From: an uncultured Acidobacteriaceae bacterium
GTDB lineage: Bacteria > Acidobacteriota > Terriglobia > Terriglobales > Acidobacteriaceae
DNA: 38,162 nucleotides
Direction of reading: 5' to 3'
Assembly: GCA_903842065.1 (NCBI GenBank)
Contig: CAIMKZ010000020.1
Span: 1 to 38,162, forward strand
In this document: one piece after another, positions 32,447 through 38,162 of the stretch
Numbering within the stretch: the first letter of the stretch is position 1
Layout: each line of letters starts with the position of its first letter
Notes under the pieces: model-generated
The model's database searches: none
What the model was told of the DNA's origin: nothing
Seen by the model: only the letters and a program-made list of their open reading frames with translations
Translations under genes and position numbers: made by a program

Positions 32447-33337
32447 ATGCACCCTCGCCCTCGCCTGGTGGCCATCGACATGGATGGCACGCTGCTGCCA
32501 ACCACAAGTACGCATCTAAGCCCGCGCAACGCCGCCGCACTCCGCGCCGTGCAGCAGGCCGGCATCACCGTCGCCATCGCCACCGGTCGCCGCGCTGCCT
32601 ACACGGTTCCGCTCATTGAAAATCACGGCCTTCGTCACGACACCCCACTCATCGCCTCAAACGGAGCAATCGTCCGCACCCTTGGTGGCGAGCACATCGA
32701 CCGCTGCCACATGAGCTCCCGCGTCGGCCGAGCTATCTGTGGCTTGTTGCGGCCATACGGCGCAATCGTATTCACCTTTGACTGCCCCGGCAGAGGCGAA
32801 CTCGTGCTCGAAGACATCGATCAGGCCCACGGCCGCATCGCCATGTGGGTCGAGGCCAACCGCCACGCCATCGAGATCGTCAAGCCCCTCGAAGACGCCC
32901 TCATCGACGGTCACGACCCCATTCAGGGCATGGTTGCCGGCTCCATCCACCAGATGCGCGCCGCTGAAGCCGCGCTCAAGGCCAGCCCCTGGGCCACCGA
33001 GTGCGGATGGACCCGCACCGAGTATCCGGCCCGCGACATCTCCATCCTCGACCTGCTCCCCGTGGGCATCTCCAAAGTCTGGGCCCTCCAGCGCCTCGCC
33101 GCGAGGCTCGGTATCGACCGAAAAGAGGTCATGGCCATCGGCGACAACTGGAACGACGAAGGCATGCTAACCTGGGCCGGCCAGGCCTGGGTCATGGCCA
33201 ACGCCTCGGAGGAACTCCGGGCCATGGCCAGGCTCCGCGGCTGGAAGCTGGCGCCGTCGAACGACGACGACGGCGTAGCCGTTGTACTTGAACGCGTGCT
33301 CCGCAACGGCTATCAGCCCGCGTCTAACGAATCGTAA
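32447..33337 (+). CDS. Cof-type HAD-IIB phosphatase
   Basis: 296 residues. Motif I is IDMDGTLLP (nucleophile Asp11, general acid Asp13), motif II ATGRR in VAIATGRRAAYTVPL, a large C2-type cap domain in the middle, and motif IV GDNWNDEGML near 230. GISKVWALQRLAARLGI is the KG-type motif III region (Lys in GISKVWAL). This subfamily dephosphorylates sugar phosphates and similar metabolites; the substrate is unknown. It is cytoplasmic. It starts after the short tandem repeat and ends four bases before the lytic transglycosylase gene, so the two are probably co-transcribed. Confidence 0.92.
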   Translation: MHPRPRLVAIDMDGTLLPTTSTHLSPRNAAALRAVQQAGITVAIATGRRAAYTVPLIENHGLRHDTPLIASNGAIVRTLGGEHIDRCHMSSRVGRAICGLLRPYGAIVFTFDCPGRGELVLEDIDQAHGRIAMWVEANRHAIEIVKPLEDALIDGHDPIQGMVAGSIHQMRAAEAALKASPWATECGWTRTEYPARDISILDLLPVGISKVWALQRLAARLGIDRKEVMAIGDNWNDEGMLTWAGQAWVMANASEELRAMARLRGWKLAPSNDDDGVAVVLERVLRNGYQPASNES

Positions 33338-33341
33338 ACCG

Positions 33342-34031
33342 ATGCGCAACCTCTCTCCAATCTCGACCCTTGCTCTCACGGCCATTCTTTTCGCCGTGCA
33401 GTCCGCTTCTGCCGCCGAGCGTGTCACTCTTGCCAACGGATTCGTCGAAGTCTGCGACCACCACTCCGCCATCAACGGCCGCATCCGCCTCTTCCCGAGC
33501 GCCGCCGAAGACAGTTATATCGATCTCCTCGCCTCCGACGTCGTCTCCTTAGAGCCGCTGCCACAGCCTCCCGCGCAGCCGGCAACACCTGTGCCCGCGA
33601 TCAATCTAACCAAGGCGGACATCAGTGAAGTTCTCGCCCATGCCGGCAAGGACCACAACCTCGACGTCGATCTGCTGTCGAGCGTCATCAAGGCGGAGAG
33701 TAACGGCAACGCGCATGCCGTCAGCCGCGCCGGAGCACAGGGCCTCATGCAGCTCATGCCCCAGACCGCCGCCTCTCTGGGTGTACATGACTCTTTCTCC
33801 CCCGGCGAAAACGTTCAGGGCGGCTCGGCATATCTTGACGCACTGCTGAAGCGCTACCACGACAATCTCGCCCTCGCTCTCGCCGCATACAACGCCGGAC
33901 CCGAGGCCGTCGACAAGTACCACGGCATTCCTCCCTACGCCGAGACCCGCGCCTACGTCGCCCGCGTCATTCACGAGTTCAATCGCCGCATCCTCCTGCG
34001 CCAAAGCCAGAGATCAACATCGGGTAAATAG
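33342..34031 (+). CDS. Exported lytic transglycosylase (SLT domain)
   Basis: 229 residues: signal peptide about 1-24 (LALTAILFAVQSASA), a variable region with a Pro-rich linker (PLPQPPAQPATPVP), and a family 1 SLT domain (about 90-220). The catalytic Glu119 lies in VIKAESNGNAHAVSRAGAQGLMQLMPQTA, followed by GGSAYLDALLKRYHDNLALALAAYNAGPEAV. The enzyme cleaves the MurNAc-GlcNAc bond of peptidoglycan to give anhydro-muropeptides. The ATG at 33342 is four bases after the HAD stop; the frame is open upstream within the HAD gene but the signal peptide fixes the start. It is complementary in theme to MurQ in the same window. Confidence 0.93.
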   Translation: MRNLSPISTLALTAILFAVQSASAAERVTLANGFVEVCDHHSAINGRIRLFPSAAEDSYIDLLASDVVSLEPLPQPPAQPATPVPAINLTKADISEVLAHAGKDHNLDVDLLSSVIKAESNGNAHAVSRAGAQGLMQLMPQTAASLGVHDSFSPGENVQGGSAYLDALLKRYHDNLALALAAYNAGPEAVDKYHGIPPYAETRAYVARVIHEFNRRILLRQSQRSTSGK

Positions 34032-34063
34032 CGCACCGTCGTCCCATCTGTTCCGGGCCGCAT

Positions 34064-34081
34064 CTCTTAAACTAATAAGAG
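34064..34081 (+). promoter_or_regulatory. CTCTTA/TAAGAG hairpin with TAAACT, between transglycosylase and flippase genes
   Basis: CTCTTA (34064-34069) and TAAGAG (34076-34081) form a 6-bp stem over a 6-base loop. The element also contains TAAACT (34067-34072), the same -10-like hexamer seen before the HAD gene, here about 30 bases before the next start codon. It may be a promoter or a weak terminator; the evidence does not separate these. Confidence 0.3.
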
Positions 34082-34103
34082 GATTACCTCCTCTGGAGTT
34101 TGA

Positions 34104-35216
34104 TTGAAGAAGCATCGTTGGATCGCCGGCCTCATCCTGCTTGTCGCAATGGTCGCTCTCGTTGTATGGGGTCGCAGCCGCATCCATTTTGACTTCGCCG
34201 TCTTCTGGGCGCAGGTCTCCCAAGCCAACTGGGGATACATTGCCCTGGGAATCGCCGGCATCTATGCGGCCTACATCTTCCGCTCGGCGCGCTGGGCCCG
34301 GCTCATCCGGCACAACAAGCAGGTCCCGCCTCTCTCGCTCGTCGGAACCCAGGTAATCGGGTTCACCGCAGTCGCCCTCATCGGACGAGTGGCCGACCTG
34401 GTACGCCCCTACCTGGTTGCGCGCAAGACCTCTCTTCCCCTCAGCAGCCAGATCGCCGTCTACATTGTCGAGCGGCTCTTTGACGCCGGCTCCATGGCTC
34501 TGGTCTTCTCCTTCGCCATGCTCTCCGTGCCACAGGCCGACATCGACCGCGTACTCCTCCACACGGGCGCACTGGCCTCACTCGCTTCCCATCACCCCGC
34601 ATTGGCGGCCTTCGCCACACGTTACTCGGGCCTTGCGTTAACCCTGTTCGGCGCGCTCTTCCTCGTCCTCGTACGATTGGCTGGCGAATCCGTCGCCTCT
34701 TTCATCGAGCGGTCGCTCGGCCTGGTCTCAAAGCGCGCCGCCCATGCCGTGGCTCACAAAATCCGAGCCTTCCACGCGGGACTCGACACCATGCGCACCT
34801 TCTCAGACTTCGCGGTCACAGCATCGCTGTCGATTGGAATGTGGGTGCTCATCGCGGTTTGCTATTTCGTCGGGTGCCGGGCCTTCGTAGCCAGCCCCGA
34901 GCTGGCCACGGCCTCCTTCTCCCGCACGGTGCTGCTCATGATCGCCTCGGGCGGCGCCAGCATCTTTCAGCTTCCTGTTCTGGGATGGTTCACTCAGATC
35001 GGCATCGTCGCCGCAGCCATCAGCGCAGTGCTCGGAGCCAGCGCCGAGGCTTCTACGGCCTGCGCTGCCATCCTGCTGCTGGTTACATTTCTCTGTGTAG
35101 TCCCCGCGGGACTCATCTGGGCACGTTTCGACCACGTCAGCTTCCGCAAGATAGCCCAGGAAAGCGAGCAGGCCGAAGAGGAAATCGAACAGGCCGAGGA
35201 GACGGCGCGCGTCTGA
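34104..35216 (+). CDS. Flippase-like integral membrane protein (UPF0104/LPG synthase TM domain)
   Basis: 370 residues with about eight hydrophobic segments, beginning with LILLVAMVALVVWG (8-22) and AYIFRSARWARLIR (about 55-68), then the GRVADLVRPYLVARKT segment typical of the lysylphosphatidylglycerol-synthetase/flippase-like (UPF0104) family. A C-terminal amphipathic acidic tail (QESEQAEEEIEQAEE) is cytoplasmic. Members move or modify lipids, but the substrate here is unknown and no MprF synthase domain is fused. The start codon is the TTG at 34104, chosen because GGAG lies five bases upstream. It is convergent with the DUF502 gene, seven bases away. Confidence 0.88.
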   Translation: MKKHRWIAGLILLVAMVALVVWGRSRIHFDFAVFWAQVSQANWGYIALGIAGIYAAYIFRSARWARLIRHNKQVPPLSLVGTQVIGFTAVALIGRVADLVRPYLVARKTSLPLSSQIAVYIVERLFDAGSMALVFSFAMLSVPQADIDRVLLHTGALASLASHHPALAAFATRYSGLALTLFGALFLVLVRLAGESVASFIERSLGLVSKRAAHAVAHKIRAFHAGLDTMRTFSDFAVTASLSIGMWVLIAVCYFVGCRAFVASPELATASFSRTVLLMIASGGASIFQLPVLGWFTQIGIVAAAISAVLGASAEASTACAAILLLVTFLCVVPAGLIWARFDHVSFRKIAQESEQAEEEIEQAEETARV

Positions 35217-35223
35217 AAGTAGT

Positions 35224-35871
35224 TCAGCTCTTCGCTGCTTCGCCTCGGAATTGAATCTTATCCGGACCCACAGCTCCGCCGGTCATCAGCATGCTCATCG
35301 CCTGCTCCATCGTCAGGTCCGTCTCCACTACGCGGTCCAAGGGTAGCAGTTGCAGAAATGCCGAGGTCGGGTTGATTGCGTTCGGCAGAAGCACGGCCGC
35401 CAGTTTCTCGCCTGTCGCTTCGTCCTCCAGCGTCCGCGTCAGGAAACCGATGCTCCTCTGCCCCACGATGGGAAAATCCACCAGCACCACCCGCTGGCTG
35501 GTCTCCTTTTTAGCCATCATCGTGTCCAGCAGCTGGCGCACAGAGGTATACACCTTGGCGATGAAGGGCAGCCGTTCGAGAACTGTCTCGAAGAGATTGA
35601 AGGCCTGCCTGCCAATGACCATCGAAGTCAGACGGCCCACCACGTACAGCACCACCAGGGTCAGTACGATCGCCAGAACGTACTCCAGCCACGCCTCCTG
35701 CAACCACTGCTCTGAGAAGAGAGCGGCCAGCAACTTCACGGCCGGCAGCCCCGCCTGCGCCAGAGTCCGGAAGAGAAAGCTGAAGATCAGCCAGGTAACA
35801 AACAAGGGCCCGATGGTTAGAATTCCGGCCAGTATCTGGTTCTGTAAACTGCGAATCGTTCGGTTGATCAC
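35224..35871 (-). CDS. DUF502 family membrane protein
   Basis: 215 residues. Two membrane helices: ILAGILTIGPLFVTWLIFSFLF (about 13-35) and the segment AIVLTLVVLYVVGRL (about 66-81). The DUF502 signature follows: FETVLERLPFIAKVYTSVRQLLDTM (about 94-118), VVLVDFP...SIGFLTR, LLPNAINPTSAFLQLLP and the C-terminal EQAMSMLMTGGAVGPD. The family is widespread in bacteria with no firmly known biochemical role. It is probably transcribed alone from the region upstream of 35871. Confidence 0.93.
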   Translation of the reverse strand: MINRTIRSLQNQILAGILTIGPLFVTWLIFSFLFRTLAQAGLPAVKLLAALFSEQWLQEAWLEYVLAIVLTLVVLYVVGRLTSMVIGRQAFNLFETVLERLPFIAKVYTSVRQLLDTMMAKKETSQRVVLVDFPIVGQRSIGFLTRTLEDEATGEKLAAVLLPNAINPTSAFLQLLPLDRVVETDLTMEQAMSMLMTGGAVGPDKIQFRGEAAKS

Positions 35872-36100
35872 GTCAATAGCCTCAAAACTGCATGCCCGGT
35901 CAGTGAACTCTTGCGGATTTGGTTCGCCCGCCTTGCCGGGATTGGGGAAATCCTAACACGCAAAGAAGCGGAACGTCCCATCCTTCGCGGTCCTGCCATA
36001 TCGACACTTTGAAGGACCGATTCCGCGCCTTGAGACAAGGTATTCCTGAGATGTCCGCTCGCTTTCGCCCGCTCACCTATCTATTCTCAGCGAAATCGGC

Positions 36101-36106
36101 TATAAA
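36101..36106 (+). promoter_or_regulatory. Candidate -10 element before the coiled-coil gene
   Basis: TATAAA at 36101-36106 matches the -10 consensus at five of six positions and lies 36 bases before the ATG at 36143. No clear -35. The 271-base region 35872-36142 otherwise contains only the DUF502 leader and no recognised gene. Confidence 0.4.
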
Positions 36107-36142
36107 TCTTATTTGACTCATCAAATTGGCTCGGACACGGTC

Positions 36143-36823
36143 ATGGCGAATCGTAAGGATCCACATCTCGTTCAGGATGGACGGCGCAGAGCTCAGGCTC
36201 AACCTCGTGCTGTCGGTTCGCCTCTTGCCCGCGGGCCGGTGCGCCGTCAGCCCTTTGCTGAGATCACCGAGGGCTACGAAGCTCCACCAACTGCGTACGC
36301 TGACCGTTCACTCTCCTCCGGGGCTGAAGAAGAAGTTCCAACGGACGGTTCCTCGACCGTGCAGCGCGCTTTGCAGGCCATGCGCGCTGCCATTCCTTTT
36401 GTTCAGCGCATTCTGCCGCTGCTCGACGGAAACATCGGCAGTGCGATAGCCAGCGTCCTCAACCAGAAGCCTCCGCAGGTCCAGCAGCAACAACAGATTC
36501 AGCCTCTTCCGCCGCAACGGCCCACTGCTCAGGTCAGCCTCGTTCCCCTTCAGGAGGGCATCAACGACCTGCAGATCCATCAGCGCGAACTCCACGAACA
36601 GGTCGTCGAACAGAGTGCCTCGCTGCGCAAGGTCGAAGACCAGCTTGAGATGGTACGCGAGGCAACCGACCGAAACACTCTCGAACAGCAGGAACTCATG
36701 GAGGACCTGAAGTACGTCGGGAAAAAGGTCAACATCGTCACCCTGATCGTTGTCGCGCTCCTGCTCGTATCACTCATTCTCAACCTGGTACTGTACCTCC
36801 ACATTCAGCGCGTACTTCCATAG
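36143..36823 (+). CDS. Tail-anchored coiled-coil protein of unknown function
   Basis: About 226 residues. A basic, disordered N-terminus (MANRKDPHLVQDGRRRAQ), a short hydrophobic helix (FVQRILPLLDGNIGSAIASVL, about 86-106), a Gln/Pro-rich linker (QVQQQQQIQPLPPQRP), a coiled coil (about 135-195: LQIHQRELHEQVVEQSASLRKVEDQLEMVREATDRN), and one C-terminal membrane helix (VNIVTLIVVALLLVSLILNLVLYLHI) with only a few residues after it. This topology puts the bulk in the cytoplasm, anchored by the tail. The ATG at 36143 is preferred; an upstream TTG at 36113 is in frame. No family recognised. Confidence 0.75.
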   Translation: MANRKDPHLVQDGRRRAQAQPRAVGSPLARGPVRRQPFAEITEGYEAPPTAYADRSLSSGAEEEVPTDGSSTVQRALQAMRAAIPFVQRILPLLDGNIGSAIASVLNQKPPQVQQQQQIQPLPPQRPTAQVSLVPLQEGINDLQIHQRELHEQVVEQSASLRKVEDQLEMVREATDRNTLEQQELMEDLKYVGKKVNIVTLIVVALLLVSLILNLVLYLHIQRVLP

Positions 36824-37174
36824 AGATACACGCACCGCCCTCAATTTGAGGTGTGTCCCCTTTTTCCGAGCACATTCCAATCCAGCGGCAGACTCTTAAC
36901 CTCCTCTTCACTGCAACTGGTTTTAATGTCGCTTTACGTTTATTTCATCCCATAAAACAGACTTTCCAATTTTACAGCCTAATTTCAGGCTCCTGTGTTC
37001 TCCATCGTTGCCAGCCCTGTTCCCCGCAATCTAACATGCGTTTAGTCTGATGGGACATTTTTCCACTCCAGACCTCTGGCACTGTCTATATGCTATTGGT
37101 AGTTTCCACTTTCAAAGAACTTCATCAACGAGCGGCGCTCGCCTGCTCCCACGCGCGTGATTGGAGTACTCCTC
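36824..37174. other. 351-base AT-richer intergenic region before the GvpL/F gene
   Basis: No credible gene. It is visibly AT-richer than its surroundings. It contains a perfect palindrome CCTCAATTTGAGG (36839-36851) followed by TGTGTCCCCTTTTT, and a small hairpin AGCCT/AGGCT at 36976-36991. The ribosome site of the next gene (GGAG, eight bases before the ATG at 37175) lies at its end. Confidence 0.6.
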
Positions 37175-37996
37175 ATGGCTTGGTACGCATACTGTATCGG
37201 TGAAAAACAAGCCTTTCCGGAATTGGAACGTCATCGTAAGCCTGTACCCCTTGGATCTGTCCTTGGCGTAAGCGGGAATCAGGTTTTCCTCTACCCTGCC
37301 AGTGACCTGGCGGTAATCGTCAGCGAACACAACCCGGCGGAGTCCTTTAACCAGAAATCTGGCTTGGACCACGCCCGAGTCATCTCTGACTGCTTTCACC
37401 ACTCCACCGTGCTGCCCTTCCGATTTGGCACAGTCTTCCAGGACGACGAGTCGCTGCGCCGCTCCATCCGCTCCAACCAGCGCCAATTTATCTCTCATCT
37501 CGAAAAGCTGCGCGGCAAAGCGGAGATGCACCTGAAGATCTACGTCGACGACTGCTGCACCAAAGAGTTCGAGCACCACGTGAAGGACGGTATCGGCCGC
37601 GAGTATCTGACCACGCTGCGCGAGAACGCCGTCCGTACCCGTGAGCGGCAGACCAAGGCACGCGCCGTCAGCTTCCAGATGCACCGCCAGTTCCTGCCAC
37701 TCGACGAAGAAGTCAGCTGCCGGCTCCACGACAACGGCAAGATGCTGCTCGACATCGCCCACCTCGTCGACAGAAAGCACGTCGACCGCTACATGAACAA
37801 GTTTGCCGCCACCAGCGCCGCCATGCACGGCTGCCACATGCAGCTCTCCGGCCCCTGGCCGCCTTACCACTTCGCTCACCGGCTTACCGGTAAGGGGCAT
37901 GCTCACCCGAGCCCGCCCATGAACGGAGTCCATGTTCCGGTCGGACCGGTGGCTCCCGTAGCAACCGTTCTCGACCCGGAACCCGTCGTCGCCTGA
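37175..37996 (+). CDS. GvpL/GvpF-family gas vesicle protein homologue, isolated
   Basis: 273 residues. Signature blocks of the GvpL/GvpF family are clear: N-terminal AWYAYCIGE, STVLPFRFGTVFQDDESLR (about 77-94), EMHLKIYVDD (about 117-126), and the closing GPWPPYHF (226-233), nearly identical to the family's GPWPPYSF. In gas-vesicle producers these proteins are accessory factors that bind the shell protein GvpA during nucleation. No gvpA, gvpN or other gvp gene occurs in the 37 kb upstream. The tail after 234 is Pro/His/Val-rich and non-conserved. The ATG at 37175 has GGAG eight bases upstream. The 3' end is followed by a strong terminator. Confidence 0.88.
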   Translation: MAWYAYCIGEKQAFPELERHRKPVPLGSVLGVSGNQVFLYPASDLAVIVSEHNPAESFNQKSGLDHARVISDCFHHSTVLPFRFGTVFQDDESLRRSIRSNQRQFISHLEKLRGKAEMHLKIYVDDCCTKEFEHHVKDGIGREYLTTLRENAVRTRERQTKARAVSFQMHRQFLPLDEEVSCRLHDNGKMLLDIAHLVDRKHVDRYMNKFAATSAAMHGCHMQLSGPWPPYHFAHRLTGKGHAHPSPPMNGVHVPVGPVAPVATVLDPEPVVA

Positions 37997-38021
37997 ACCG
38001 CTACTGTACTTTCAATGCAGC

Positions 38022-38051
38022 AAAAAGCCCCACCTTCCGGTGGGGCTTTTT
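38022..38051. terminator. Bidirectional intrinsic terminator
   Basis: AAAAAGCCCCACC (38022-38034) and GGTGGGGCTTTTT (38039-38051) form a 13-bp perfect stem with loop TTCC. The A and T runs at its ends serve as U-tracts in both directions. It lies between the convergent GvpL/F gene and the gene at the window's right edge. Confidence 0.93.
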
Positions 38052-38074
38052 CGTCGTGCATTCCGCTGTACGGC

Positions 38075-38162
38075 CTAGTCGTAGTACTCCAGGCCAAGGT
38101 GCGTGATCAGGTCCGCGCCCATGATGTGCCGCAGGGTGTTCTTCAGCTTCATCGACTGGATG
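38075..38162 (-). CDS. 3' end of an unrecognised gene running out of the window
   Basis: On the minus strand an open frame enters from the right edge and ends with a TAG at 38075-38077. It encodes 28 visible C-terminal residues containing KLKNTLRHIMGADLITHLGL and ending EYYD. Codon use is coding-like and the stop lies 24 bases before a strong terminator, which supports a real gene. The family could not be identified from this fragment. Confidence 0.6.
   Translation of the reverse strand, partial: IQSMKLKNTLRHIMGADLITHLGLEYYD

Noticed and set aside
37112..37933. A 273-residue open frame on the minus strand opposite the GvpL/F gene
   Set aside because: It is an antisense shadow of a high-GC gene: the plus strand carries clear GvpL/F motifs and a ribosome site, and the antisense product has no recognisable domain.
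37175..37996. A gas vesicle gene cluster
   Set aside because: Only one gvp-type gene is present; no GvpA-like small hydrophobic protein, GvpN ATPase or other gvp gene was found in the window.

Overview
The window reads as chromosomal DNA of a soil-type Acidobacteriota (Terriglobia/Granulicella-like). This is inferred from the very large Oar-like TonB receptor with an N-terminal carboxypeptidase-regulatory domain and an LPLNGRNF plug motif, the exported type B carboxylesterases, the moderately high GC, and the style of the propeller/Lol, DUF502 and flippase-like genes. No rRNA, tRNA or CRISPR array was seen.

Layout. 1-1121: the right end of an IS3-family element that has cut off the 3' end of a secreted beta-helix gene. 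1408-8778 (minus strand): a TonB-dependent receptor and two paralogous secreted type B carboxylesterases, one broken by a single-base frameshift. 8917-10798 (minus): a bifunctional-nuclease (DUF151) gene and miaB. 10974-13252: a lipoprotein, an exported Fe/Mn superoxide dismutase and a hotdog thioesterase. 13289-25867 (minus): one compact flagellar cluster read in the order OmpR-type regulator, sigma-54 activator, flgB, flgC, fliE, fliF, fliG, fliH, fliI, fliJ, fliK, flgD, flgE. It encodes the proximal rod, MS ring, part of the switch, the export ATPase complex, and hook assembly and length control. Export gate, stator and filament genes are not in the window. 26183-30729 (plus): murQ, then a secreted beta-propeller protein three bases ahead of a LolC/E-type permease. 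30792-31488: a Phd/VapC-type toxin-antitoxin pair with a clear tandem palindromic operator. 31569-35871: an exported DUF336 protein, a zinc-ribbon miniprotein, a HAD phosphatase, a lytic transglycosylase, a flippase-like membrane protein and a DUF502 membrane protein. 36143-38162: a tail-anchored coiled-coil protein, an isolated GvpL/GvpF-family gene, a strong bidirectional terminator and the 3' end of an unrecognised gene.

Main points of interest: the flagellar sigma-54 activator has GAFTGA and the ATPase motifs but ends without a DNA-binding helix-turn-helix, and it sits directly behind an orphan OmpR-type DNA-binding regulator; fliE and fliF are separated by two oppositely oriented arrays of 7-base AGCTNNN units, one of which occupies the fliF leader; a gas-vesicle GvpL/F homologue stands alone; the IS junction can be placed to the base; and the esterase frameshift lies in a G homopolymer.

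Functional themes are uptake and hydrolysis of esters or oligomers at the envelope, peptidoglycan turnover (lytic transglycosylase, MurQ) and motility. All functions are inferred from sequence motifs and family knowledge; no database search was run.
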